Shown: in pieces, positions 26,715 through 40,400 of the stretch
How positions within the stretch are numbered: position 1 is the stretch's first letter
Layout: every line of letters starts with the position of its first letter
NCBI RefSeq assembly: GCF_024713945.1
Contig: NC_134683.1
Coordinates: 2,729,501 to 2,793,500 of the forward strand
Reading direction: 5' to 3'
Length of the DNA: 64,000 bases
DNA from: Dermatophagoides farinae
Lineage: Eukaryota > Arthropoda > Arachnida > Sarcoptiformes > Pyroglyphidae
Notes under the pieces: model-generated
What the model saw: the letters and a program-made list of their open reading frames with translations, nothing else
Databases searched by the model: none
Told to the model about the DNA's origin: nothing
Program-made: the position numbers and the translations under genes

Positions 26715-29700
26715 ATTGATTCAATATATGATGGATCCAATCACACACACTCACATCTTGTGAACCAATTATAATGATGATGATGATTAACTTTATTAAC
26801 CAAAATCTCTCCTCACCATTTTGCCCATCCACCATTGACATATCCGTTTTCATTTTTCATTTCATTCTTCTTAACCTAAACTCCTTTTCTTTTTCGTACA
26901 TATTTCCTTACCTTGAAATGTGGCATACACACACACATACACACACCCACAACATCCCCACTTCCAATACATCTCAAATGTTTTTTTTTCACGGATTTAT
27001 GTTATTGTCAATTTAATTTTTTTTCTCACTCACTCTCTCTCATTATTAATTAATTTTATTAGTCATTATTATTCGAATTTATTAATTAATTAATTAATTT
27101 TATCAATTATTGCTGAAAAACAAAAATATTTTTCCAAAATTACAACAAAAAAAAAACGATAAACGATAAAAAATCAGAACCGATTCACAACATATTATAT
27201 GTACGAACACACAGAACACACGCACAGAAAGAATACAGCAACGAACAGACAAAAACAAAAATATGATATTTTATGTGAACATAAACATGTTGATGATCAC
27301 CAATGGTGAGCATCATTTCATCTTCAATTTCACAATTGATGATAATTGGCTTGTTTTCTTGAATGTGAATTTTTTTTTTAAAGATTGATTATTGTATGAA
27401 ATTTTTTTTAGCAACGAAAAAAACGAAACGAAACAATCCTAAAAAAACCTATAAATATTTAAAAAAAAATTATCAAAAAAAAAAATTTAAATTAAATAAA
27501 ATCATGTGATTTAAAATATAAAAACCGTTTTTGGATTTGATTTTCAGATACTTTCGGTACTACTGGTCCAAAAAATATTCTACCGATTATAAAGAATTTG
27601 TGTATCAATCAATCAATCGATAAGAAATATTGTAGTTGCAGAAATTTTTATTTTAATTTTCAATTTTTTTTTGTTTTTATACAAGAAATTAATATTGCTA
27701 ACAAAATTTTCGTTGCCGCCGTTTTGATTGATTGAAACCAATTGATAATATCCATATTTCCTTTTGTCCAATTTGTTCTTATTGTTGTTGTTGTTGTTGT
27801 TTTTTTTTACTATAATATAGGTGGTGTATTCTGTAATGAATCTGTATGTGTGTGTGTGTGTGTGTGTGCAGGTTTTTTTTTCGTTGAAAAATAAAGTGAA
27901 AAATAGTAAAATGATCGGAAAAAAAATAATTTGAAATTAAATTGATGATGATGATCAATTGAACAATGAATCAATGTGTACCGATGTGTGTAGTGATGAT
28001 GAAAATGATGATCATTGATGAGACAATAAAATCGTTGTCGTGGTTGTATCACATAATATAATTATTTTAAAATCAGAAAGAGATAATGAAAAACGGTTTT
28101 TAAACTGTGTATCTGTCTGTGTGTGTGTGTGTGTGTTTGTGTGTCCAGAATTCAAATTCAGAATAAAAAATCCAAAAAAAAAACTAGTGAGACTCAACAG
28201 AAAGATAATGGATGGATGAGCTAAATTGGAATAAAAGCTTTTTTTTTGACAAATTTTTTTTCGGTTGATTACAATCTATATATAGATTTTCAATATTTTC
28301 ATTCAAACCGTATGATATTTACAATACTAAAAAAAAAAAAATCATTTGGTTCGATGATTATACAATGTGACAATTTTTATATTTATAAAATAAAAAATAA
28401 ACAAATGAAAATTGGTGGTTGAAGTATTAGTAGTATTAGTAAAAAAAAAATCTGATATGGAACATAACTACATTGGCTTATCCATTTCATCATATGAAAT
28501 TTCTTTTTGTATATTTTCAGTAGAAAAAAACTGCTGCTGCTGTTGTTGTTGTTGTTGTTGTTGGTCAAACTGATTGAATAAAAAAAAATATATAAATAAT
28601 CATCAGGTATTATAAAGAAATATATCAAAAAAAAAAAAAAAATGGGTTACCGTGTTTGGGTGTGTTTGTGTGGGTGTGGGTGTAACGAAAACGAATTTGA
28701 TAAATGTTTGACAGGAACAATTATTCAGGTGAAAACAAAACAAAAAAAAAATATTGAAATGATAATGGGATGAGAATCAGAATTTTTTTTCTCGTCAAAT
28801 AAAATAAAAGGACACAAATGATAATTTTAGCCTGTCATGTTTTGTTTTTTATGTGATTTTTCTGGTTTGATGATGATCATACGATGATGATGATGATGAT
28901 GTTGTTGTTGTTGTTATTGATTCTTTCGAAGTAACCATTGACTGGGAATATACCTCGAATATTGAATATCAGAATATTTGTAGCTCAATTTTGTTTAAAT
29001 TATAATTTGTATTGTATAATTAAAAATAAAAAAATTTTTTTTTCTTACACATCCAAATTGTTTCCATTTCGGATGATTTTCATCTCTCTCATTAGACATA
29101 GGTGTATATAACATGTTTGTGTGTGTGTGTGTGTCTTTGTATGTGTATATGTTGTGTGTGCATGTTATACGGAGTGAACATTTTTTTTTAATTTTCAGAT
29201 AATAATTATAATAAAAAAAAATAAACAAGAAAAAAAAGAAATTCTTGAAAAAAATGAAAACATTTTGAAACAACAAATGGCAACGAAAACGACTTGTAAA
29301 GATTGAAAGTAGCGAAGATATCTGAAAGGAAAGGGAAAAATAGGATTGATTGAAAACGATAATTGGTAAGTGTTGTTGTGTAATGTGATTTTTTTTTGTT
29401 CAAACTTTTTTTTTCATTTAGGCTATGTTTCTTGTTGTCTCTGTGTATTGTTTTTTGTTTGATGATTGTATGTATGTAATGTGATGTTTATTAGGCACCA
29501 AAAATGGGTTCAATCATTTGACTATATATTCATGAGGTGATAATCGTTCTGAATCGATGATAATGATGATGATCATGATCATAAGAAAAAAATTTGGACG
29601 CCTGTTCTGAACTGTTTGATGACTTATGAGAATCGAATGGCAATGATGATCATTTCATGACAATGATGAAAATTGTTGAGAAATTAAAAAAAAATCGTAG

Positions 29701-30181
29701 ATGATCAAGAAAAATATAGAATCAATCATCATCATAATTTATAAATTGTTTTGGGCATTCCTTGTATGTGTGTATTATTATATGGTTGTTGATTCAGTTT
29801 GTAAAAAATAAAAATAATAAATACTTGACATTCGCAATTATAATATAGAACAGAAGGAAAAAAAATCATCATTCAACATAAACATCATCATCATTATCAT
29901 AGCGATCTTTAGCAATTTGACAGAAGTGAAAAGTTAAAAAAATCATCATATTCGTGGCATTCCACACAATCATTGATGAAAAATAGACGAGAACATTAAG
30001 AACGAGAAATTTGAGTTGTTTCTGATGAAATAAAAAAAAATTGACTTGTGAGCGCGGCGGGTCGAATGTTGCTTTAAGTGTATATTTTTGATGTAAATGA
30101 ACAAAACCAAATGACACATTTTTTTTTGTTTTGAAAAATTATCATCATAGTCAGATGCCGAAACGGAAACATTCGAATTGC

Positions 30182-32652
30182 TCATCGATTTTGTTGCGAC
30201 TGTTGTTGTTGTGATGGTGGTGGATGATTAAACATTTGACGATTTGAAAATTGCCCTTGTCCACCAGCGCCACCTCTGTTGATTTGATTTCCACCTCCAG
30301 TATTAGCATTTTGATGATTAAAATTCGAGCGATTACGCGGACCGCCACCGATTTGATTCATTTGTGCACCACCAACACTTCCGGGATTCCCTGACATATG
30401 ACCACCTCTTGGTCCAGAACCGCTTCCACTTTGCAATGGGTTTGTTTGAATATTAGGATTTCGCACATTTGACGAACTGTTTCGTTCACGATTGCGATCA
30501 TAATTGCTACTTCCAGTGTTGGCAGCATTTTTGCCTTGCTTCTTTTCAACGTTATATCGATGGTTTTCATGGTAAATAGGCTAAATAAAATCAACAATCA
30601 TAAATTGATAATGGGTTTTATTATCAAAAAAGCACTAACCTTTTGGGCAATAATTTTATCGACAACTTGTGGATCTTCAAATGTTATGAAACCATAGTTT
30701 CGATTTTTGCCTAAATTCGTTATTTTTTGTCGATTGATTCGAACGTCAACAATTTTTCCAAATTTTCCGAAAATAGTGTGCACGATTTCTTCGCTAATAT
30801 CGGGCAATAAATTTCCAAGGAACAATTGATTTTCATCGGGATATTTTTTAACATTACTGCTGTTGGCAATGTTAATGCTACTATTGAGCATAGAAGAACC
30901 ACCAAAATGATCAACACCATCAGCTGAATCAGAATCATTGTTCTTGCCACTTTCCCGGGAATCATTCCGACGATTGAAAGATTTTTTAGAGAAACGATGA
31001 TCACGTTCACGTTGTTGATTCAATGGAGCTGTAGATTGTTGATGTTGAGCCGAAGAAGCAGTAACAGCGAATGGCGGCTTTGGAACAACTGAACCACCAC
31101 TGCCGACATTTCCCATGTTACTTACGTTGGCACCAGCAACAATACCGGTAGCTATTGAATTTTCACCAGTAGATGGTGAAGGCAACGGAAAATTTGTAGA
31201 GACATTACCAACATTAGTAGGAGCATCAGTTGGATTTTTCGACACAGAAGTTTGACCAATCGATGCAGGAACAACGACAGCAGCAGCAGTCATTGATGGT
31301 TGATGAGTTGAACCACGACCCAAAATACCAGCATAAGTTTTCGGTTCATTCGTTGTCGATGAAAAAACACTAGTTTTAGGAATTTCATCCAAATTATTAT
31401 TATTCTCATTTTGTTCCTGTTGTTCAGGTTTTGATTCAGATTTCACAAGATCTTCATCGTTATGTTTAAGGTTTTCTGTTCCAATAGCAGCAGCAGCCTT
31501 ATCCGAATTTGTCACCATTTTCATTTGTTGATGAATGGCTTCGTTTGATTCAGGCTGTGGTGGCGTAATTGGTGATCTTGGTTGGGATCCCATTACAGCT
31601 TTATCGGTCGGCTGAACAGAAGCCGCTTTAGCTTGATCACCCGGCGTCATCATTTTACCGATATCGATCAATTCAATGTTATTATTATTAGCATTCGAAT
31701 TGTGACTCAATTGTTGTTGTTTAGCAGATTGAAAATTTTCTTCCTGAGACGAATCGATGACGCCGGGTTCGCTTTTAGAAATTTCTGATGACTGATTCAT
31801 TTCACGGCCAACAACATTGATTTCAGAAATCAATGATGATGAATCGCCATTTTCCAACATTTGTATATTAGCTTGATGATCACCACACATACCGTCGGCA
31901 ACATCATCTTGATAGCGAAATATATCATTTCGAACATAGTATTTGTTTGGCGAGTCTGGTGCCAAAACAATTGTCTGATTAAAACGACGTGATGGTTGAC
32001 GGTTGTTCGATAAATCACCAACAATCTAACGAGAAAAAAAAAACGATATCATAAAGTTATGATTTTTCCCTCATCAATGTAATTTATTAGCTCACCTGAA
32101 TAACGATACCGTTACCAAGAGTTCTCATACTATCTACTTGACGAACTTTGGTATGACAGTTTAAAAAATTCAATGACATTATCTTATTGTTAATCTGTTT
32201 TTGTCCATGATGATAGAATTCGCCACGATTTTTATCCGGTTTATCCAATGTACCATGAATGAATGTTGAATCCTCGCTATAGAATCTATTGATAAAAAAA
32301 TAAAATAAAATCAACATTTTATGATTAATTTAACCAAAAAAAAAAAAAAAGAAAAAAACGTAAATACAAACCGAAAAAGATGTTGTGGCGCTCGATTCAT
32401 CATTGTATAATATTGGCGAACAAATTCAATTGCAACAGATTGTGCCGAATATTGTTCTTGAATATCGGCATTATTATTATTATTATTATTGATATTGATA
32501 TTGATATTATTATTATTGGCAACCGTTTCAACATTATAAGCTGATGAGACAGCCGTTACATTATTATTATTATTATTATTGTTGTTGTTGACCGATTGAT
32601 TAACAGTGGTCGAATTTTTACCAACAGTGGCTGATTCCATTTCGCTGACCAT
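30182..32652 (-). CDS. rin: Rasputin, Ras-GAP SH3-binding protein (G3BP) family, stress-granule scaffold
   Basis: Four exons: 32372-32652, 32096-32285, 30640-32025 and 30182-30580, all GT-AG, giving 751 residues (human G3BP1 466). The protein nucleates stress granules in the cytoplasm by binding RNA and partners such as caprin and USP10. An Asn-rich N-terminal extension of about 70 residues precedes an NTF2-like domain (residues about 72-205). That domain has VGDLSNN and FRYQDDV blocks, and G3BP-like SLNFLNCHTKVRQVDS. A long acidic, Ser/Ala/Gln-rich linker follows. The RRM (about 556-630) carries RNP2 LFLGNL and RNP1 NYGFITF and crosses the third intron. The last exon is a Gly/Arg/Asn-rich RGG-type tail ending in poly-Gln. 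The domain order is exactly that of G3BP. The start is the first ATG after in-frame stops; the NTF2 fold would be complete even with a later start. Confidence 0.95.
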
Positions 32653-34400
32653 TATTTTTTTTCAATTATTCACAGTGAAAAAACAATTATTTTAGATTAG
32701 ATTTTTATCGTTTTTTTATAATTTGAAAAAAGAGTTATGTGTAAGAGAAACGATTGTTTTTTCCAAAGAATTTTTGTTTTCGTTTTCTCATACAGATTGG
32801 ACAATGATGATTATGTTGTTGTTGTTGTTGGTGATGATGATATAGCAAGTTTATTATTATTATTATTAAATGTTGAAATATCAAAAAAAAAGATTGAAAT
32901 GAATGAAAAATTATTTCCTATTTCAAGACAAAAAAAATAAGATTTGAGAAAAAAATCAATTTTAGTTAATATGATAATGGACAAATAAATTTTTTCGAAA
33001 AATGGAAATATCTGGTAAAGGGACCGAAAAAATCAAAACATTTGAAAAAAAACAGCATGGACACAGTCCATGCAAATGAAAAAAAATACAGAAAAAAATG
33101 TTTGTTACCTAAAACAAGACAAGATCAATTGAAACAAAAAAAACAAATTTTGTTTGAAAACGAAGAAACCAGAAAAAAACACTCATTCATGCATTCATAC
33201 ATACAAAAACACAAAACACACACACACACACACCAAAAAAAAAATGATTTAAAGATTGTGATTAAAGAAAAAAAAAATTTACTGTTGTTGCAAATTGAGA
33301 AAATCAACAAGAAGAACAACAACAACAACGACGACAACAGCAGAAGAAACCCAAAAAAATGAACCAGAAAAAAAACAAATGAAAAAAATGCCGCACCAAA
33401 TTTTTTTTTTTTTTTTTTGTTGGCTTTCGAACGTCGAACGTAACACACACACACACACACACTGATGATTGTGAGTGTAAAAAAAAGAGGATAATTTGAG
33501 GAGGAGTAAGAGGAGGAGGAGGAGGAGGAACATAAAACATGAGCCAAGAATAAAAATCGAACGAGAAAAAGTATACAACAACAACAACAAAAAATCCTTT
33601 TATTTGTGTGTAATCGAAAGAGAGAGAGAGAAAAAAAAATAAGGAGGATGATGATGATGATGATTGAGAGAATATATTAAGATGTTCATGTTGTTTTGGT
33701 TATTTCAATATTGAGCATGTGTTTGAGCATGCTCACAATTCACTAAAACATACCGCTTCATATATTGATTCATTCCTGTACATAAAAGACGTGCAAAAAA
33801 AAAAAAATTTTATACTTTTTCAAAAATTTTTGTAGTAAATGGCCCAAAACAACATGGATATATATGAAAGAGAAACGATTTAATTTAATATAAATCTTAA
33901 AGAGTCAAATGGAACAACATTTGTTTTGTATTTGTAACACCTTGACTTTGTGTTAAAATTAAGATGTTCATTATCATCATCATCATCATCATCATGTTGA
34001 TGATAAAATGAACGGAACATTGATTATGAAACTAATTAACAAATTAAATTTCACTTAGTAACCGATAACGATCTGGTGCAATTTTTTTCTTTTTTTTAAC
34101 TCTAAGAATAGGCCAAACTTATTCGAAACATCGATTGCCATATTTGGTGTTTTATTCATTTCCAAAACAAAACAACAAAAAACTGATCAATTTTTTTTCG
34201 AATCATTCCTTTTCAGGAACATTTTCATTTTTATTTCATAATAATAATTTCAGTGCATAGGAAGGGAAAAAAAATTCATTGAGATCATCAAAAAGACTTT
34301 TCAAGAACTTTTTAACATAAAAAAATTGATTCAATTTACAAAAAAAAATAAATAAAATAAACACACACACAATAACTGGAGATATATTTTGATGTTATTA
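32653..34400. other. Intergenic region between rasputin start and USP gene end
   Basis: About 1.7 kb containing the presumed rasputin promoter and 5' UTR and the 3' UTR of the USP gene, both on the minus strand. It holds poly-A/T, TG/CA and GAG runs and a p53-family-like inverted site at 33713-33734. No gene is seen. Confidence 0.55.
33713..33734. promoter_or_regulatory. p53-family-like response element (two half sites, 2-bp spacer)
   Basis: The plus strand carries GAGCATGTGT, two bases, then GAGCATGCTC. The second decamer fits RRRCATGYYY perfectly and the first has one mismatch. This is the classical p53/p63/p73 site layout. It lies about 1.1 kb upstream of the rasputin ATG. Function is inferred from motif only. 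Confidence 0.3.
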
Positions 34401-37400
34401 TTATTTCTGTAATGTATAGACAAGATTTTGTGTTTTGCCTAAAACTTTTTCCAATAACAGATTCGGTAATGGTTCATCAATCTCATCATCATCATCGGCA
34501 CATGCAACCAATTCGATATGATCGGAAAATTTTACACTTTTTTTATTATTCCGTTGTGTTGCCGGTAGTATTTGTGTATCAATCGAATTTGATAATGTTT
34601 GTTGTTGTAGATTGACTTGTTGCTGATGATTAGTATTGAACGATGATGATGGTATGATTTGATCATTGAAATTTGTTCGTTGTTCCAACATCATAATCAT
34701 TGGTATTGTTGTTGTTGTTGGTGATGGTGGCGGCGGTGGTAGATTCGAATAGATTGGATTTGATTGTTTTTGATGTAATCGTTTTAATGTTGTTTCATAA
34801 TCTGGTGGCCTTTGAAGCCTTGTTGATCGTGGATTAACTGGTATTGGCATATGAACTGTTGTTGTTGTTGTCGTTGTTGAAGATGATGATGATGTCGATG
34901 ATGTTGTTGTTGTAATGTTTCGATTATGATCAATACTTTGATTAGATGATGGTGGTGGAGAATTTTTCGAGATAAAATTCGTAATTTCAAACATACTAGG
35001 TTTTCTACTAATTATTGGCACCGGTGTCGGACCTGAAACGGTAGCTGATTTTAATTTGCCTTTGTCTTGTTGTTGTTGTTGTTGTCCGATGTTGCTTGGT
35101 GACGGTAATGTTTTAAGCTGAACATTACAATATATTTTCTCGTTCTTACGATCATCACGTGGACCATCATTATCCATATCATTGTTTTGTTTGTCACATT
35201 TCAATATTTCACTTCGTTTTCGATTTAATTCTTCAAGAAATAAATTACGTTTCGGTGGCAATGGTTTCTCTCGGATCGCGCAATCCGATTTAACTATTGC
35301 TGTAGTATTAGTTGTAGCTTTCGGTGCAATCTGATTATTTTTTGATGATTCATATTGTTCGTGTTGTACTTTTTTTTCAAATGATGATCGTGATGATGAT
35401 AAAGGTGGTAGTGGTGGTAACGGAAGTGGAGGTAATGGCTTTTTCGATCCATTTAAAACAGCAGGTGGTTTTACCTTGATTAACAATGGTTTGGATATGA
35501 AACCTTGTTCCGCTACAAATGATCGATGTGATTGATGAAATCCTTTAGCATTGATTTGTGCAACAGCCGATGATCGGTGAATATTTTCATCATCTTTACA
35601 TTTGTTTCCTTCTGCCGTTTCATTGTTGTTGTTGTTGTTGTTGTGATGCAAAATTTCTTCACGAAGATCTGGAAGACTTTGATTTTTTGATTTAAGAAAA
35701 TTACCAAACATTAATTTCCGTTTGACTTTACATTGACTTTTTGGTGCAATTTTCTTATTATTCAAATTTGATTTCGATAATTTTGAAGAAACTTGTGGTG
35801 ATCCGAATTCTGCATATCCAGCATCGCTATCTGTATTTTCACGACAACTTTGCCAACCCGTATTTGTAATCGGATCATTGATTTTGGTTTGTGGTTTCTT
35901 CTTACGAATGGCTTCCCATTCGCTATAATAATCACTAAATTCTGAATCTGATATCAAAGATACTCTAGATTTATTAGATTTTGTTTGCGATTTAATCATT
36001 TGTAAGTTTTCATAGATCAATTGATGATCATAATTTGAAGCTATTGATTTAGTAGCATTATCTTTCATTTTGTTTGCAGCATTTTCGGCCGAAATCGTAT
36101 CTTTTGTATTTGATTTACGTTTAGATTTTTTCGGTAATGTTGCATAAATTTCTAGTGATGGCCAATGATTTTTACTATCCGATTTGGATTTGACTACGTT
36201 CATTGTATTATCATTGGATGCATCTTGTTTATGAGCGCTTATCGATTTGGTTGGATCTTTATTATCACGACTAGATTGTCGACTATGTCGCCCATAGCTA
36301 CTATCTCGGCTTGATTGTCGACTATGATGTACGGCAGCTTCCATTGCGGCCACTTTTAACAATCGTTTTTCTTCGGTTTCAAGTTCCACTACTCGTTTAT
36401 GTAAGCTTGCCGATCGCATGACACACATGCTATGTTTCATTTTGGCCGATATTAGTGTTTGATGATTACTGTACGGTATGTCCATGGCTAATCGTGCTTT
36501 TGCTGCAGCTGAATCACTTAATGCAGCGGCTGCTCTTAAATCACCTTCACGTTCTTTTTCATGTGATCGTAATAAAAGTATGTCTGCTTCTGAACAAAGT
36601 TTATCGCATTCATCCATCGTCGGTAAATTATTGACCATTTCAATAAGTTGACTATCATCTTCAGGAATCTGTTTCAAACGGTTATTCAATTTTGATGGTG
36701 AAATAGTCGATGGATAACTATCAGAACTAGATAATGAAAACGAATCATAACCTTGATCAGAAGCATTCTTCGCTGTCAAAGTATTACGATGAGAATTTTT
36801 CGACATTAATTGTTGACGTTGACTATAATGATATGATGTATCATTTGACGAAGCACTTGAAGCTCGATCACTGCTAGAATTTCCAGAATCTCGTCGTTGC
36901 AATGAACAGGTATTCATTTGATTTATCATCATAGATGTGGGCAAAGTGGAACAAATTTTTGAACCACGAACAACAGAATCAAATGATTCAAGACTACTTG
37001 AACTATTTCGATTATATTTTTGATTATCATAGATGCTATTATTGATCATTGTTGATAAAGTATTATCTAATTTTAATGAATTTTTCAAAGTTTTTGCTGA
37101 TGATTTAGATCGTTGTTGAATTTTGATTATATTTTCTACAGTTTTTCTCGATATATAACCATCAGTAGAATCAGCACCTACATCACTGAAATATGAAGTG
37201 GTCGAGGTGGCTGATGGTGAATCAGGCACATCGGAATTATAATGTGCAACATTGGGCCGATATAATAATGGATTCGGCTTTTGTTGTTGTTGATGATGAT
37301 GATTACTATGATGACTAACCGTGTCTGATTTCGAATTATTTATGGTTGTTGTTGTATCTGATGATGATTTCGGTTTCGTATATGATGATAATAGATTATG

Positions 37401-40400
37401 AGGAGGTATTGGAGGTGGTGTTGGTGATTTTCTTGTTGTAATAGAGGTGGGTGGATTGACTATATTACTAGAAGAATTTACGACCAATGATGATGATTCC
37501 ATTTCATCGACAACAGGTTTTTTAATGACCGTCATTGGTATAATTTCTTTCGAAGCATATGAAGTATTGATAATTTTTGCATTCGGATTTGAATATAATA
37601 ATAATAATGGTTGAAAATGGCCTTTAATACATTTTTCTACAACTTGTTGCCATCTTGGACCAACAACGCGTACAGTGGCATCATCAAAATAGATCCATTG
37701 TGATAGTTTTGTGTTGAATATGTATGTACTATAATGTTTACCATAATATGTAACCAAACCAACTAGATCTAATTGTTGATTATCAAATTGTTGATCATGA
37801 TGATGATGAAAAGAATTGGTTTCATTTAAATTAAATATCTACATTAAAAAATAGTATGAAAAATAAGTCATTAAAATTTTGATTTTCTTTTGTATTCACA
37901 AAATTACTTCATTCAAACGAATATTCGTTCCAATCAATTGATAGACATTTCGAATGAACGATAATGATGGATGATCAGTATCCCATACAAGACCAATGCT
38001 TATTATATCTGGTCTATTGAGTAGTCGTTTTTCGATATTCATTTTTGCGCCACACATTTTCTAATGAAAAAAAAACAGAATTGAATAAGTAAATGAAATG
38101 ATTTTCAATTTGGTGGTCACAATGATTGTCAATGCATGACAGGTATTATTATTATTGACATCAATTCTCAATTCAAAAAACATGAAAAAAATGTACATAC
38201 CGGACAATTACGAATATCGCCCATTGAATTGACCATTTTAATCAATTGTCCGAAATTCAACATGATTTTATGGCCACTAACATTATCGTCAGCAACATTG
38301 TTATGGCCATTATTATTATTATTTTTATTGTTGCCAACAACATTGACAACTACATTATGATTTGATGTCGATGTCAATGTTGATGAAGAAGAGGAAGTAG
38401 TAGTAGCAGCCGTACATAATGCCGAGGTAGATATATAATGGACCATTTGTGAAAACATGAATGGATCGGAGGTCGCACCGCATGAATAGCAAATGATCTA
38501 GAATTTCATGTCCAACAACAATAATGACAACAACAAAGGCAGCAAATAATCATACACAATACAATAGAACGTCAACGGTAACGGTCAAGTGACATTGTAA
38601 CGGACAATCATTATTATTAATGGAAAATAACATGGATAAAGTGAAATGAAAAAAAAGAAAAAATATATATAGGCTATCATTAGTTAAAAATGTTCACACA
38701 CACACACACAAACACTTAATAAATCCTTTTAATATCATCATATATAAAAGATTCATACCTGTTCAAATAGATTCATTGAAAACTTTTCATGAGGTATACA
38801 ATGTGGTAAACATTTGGATTGTGAATCAAGCTCTTGATTGGTTATATGATAATGTATACGAAATAAGATGTTCTCCTATTGTTGTGTGGTTATTGTTATT
38901 CGATGTGAATTGCGTAGGGGAAGAGGATAATTCATATATGAAAGAAATGAGAAAAAAAATGATCATTATTATTATTAGTCATCATAACAACAACTAAGAC
39001 AACATTTCAGGAAACATTTCGACCCCATGTATGGATTGTTAAGTCGGTGTTATGGTTGAGCAATCATCCCAAACCAAATGTATAAATCTCAACGGCAACA
39101 ATGAATTGATAATATTGTTATCGTCCAGACAAGACAGACGGTTCGTAGACATTGCCTCATAAAATAATGAATGATTTTATGAATTAGATTCCAGCACTTA
39201 CAAAACATTCGGCAGCATCATCCATATAGCCAAGTCGAAATCTACGTTGATCACTAAATGCTTGGGCTAATGCAAATCGTAATGAATCTGGTGGTAATGC
39301 TGATTCTGTACTACTTTGAAATTGATTGAAAAGTTCCTAGAATTTTTTCGAAAAAAAAAGAAAAATAAATTAGACATGACCAATGAATGATTATAATTGG
39401 GAATAGAACGTGCAATCGATGTGTAAAAAAAATTCATGTGGGTGGCCAATAAATTATGTCAAATATAAACACACATCGTTAAATAATGATGATGATGATG
39501 ATGATCAACAGGTGTGTCATTAGCATTATCATCATTATCGGGACCAAACAAGCGAAGAGTAGGGTCAAGAAAATGAAATAGACATACCTTCAAAGCACAG
39601 AAAATACATGAATCACCCATACAGGCATGGCCTTGTAATTCACGAAAACTTCGACGAAATATATCCAGATGCCATAGAACCTGAAATCAAAGTAAACAAA
39701 GTAAACAAAACGTTAAATTTATAATATTCAAAAAAAAAAAATTCAGAATCTCTAATAAATCTTTAAAACATTGCAATTAGAATTATGATTCGAATGATGA
39801 TGAGTCATACGAAAAATAATGTAATGTCTGGTTGTTGTTCGAATTCGAAAGAAAAAAAATAATTGCTTTTTTTCGGATTTCAATTTTTCTTAAATCACAA
39901 AATAATTATATCATTTAATCTGATTTACGGATAAATTATGGTACTAAATTAAGCTCATTCTTAATCATTTTTATCATAACAATTAGATTCAATCTAAAGC
40001 TTTTTCAAAACTAATTATCATATATAATAAGGAATTGAATGAATAAAAAACAAGCAGCATTTCAAACAAACAAACAAAAAAAATCGCGGTACAAATAAAT
40101 TTATAAAAAAAAAATATATAAAAATAATGACACACGAAATACAGAAAGAGAGAACATTTTCTTAAAGTGGTCAAACAAGTTCATCTTTAGAGCATCTTTT
40201 ATAAGATGGGGTAAACATACTGTTGCCAATAGAAGAAGCTGCCATTCATTCATTCATTTATTTTTTTTCCCGATGAAGAATTGATGATGATCGTGTGTGT
40301 TCAGATGTTTCTTAGAACACACAAAAAAAAATCAGCTTGACAGCTTGAATATGTATATACACAGATTTAAAATGAAGAAAGAACGGACAATCGACGAGCA

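Larger units (their letters stand above)
25379..30181. other. Intergenic region between PTEN and rasputin 3' ends, microsatellite-rich
   Basis: About 4.8 kb between two convergent genes, expected to contain both 3' UTRs. It holds a 78-bp TC tract (26633-26710), CA tracts at about 26201-26218 and 26241-26270, TG tracts near 25546-25565, 27847-27868 and 28119-28134, and AT-rich filler. No coding exon or RNA gene is recognised; the open frames come from the repeats. Confidence 0.55.
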
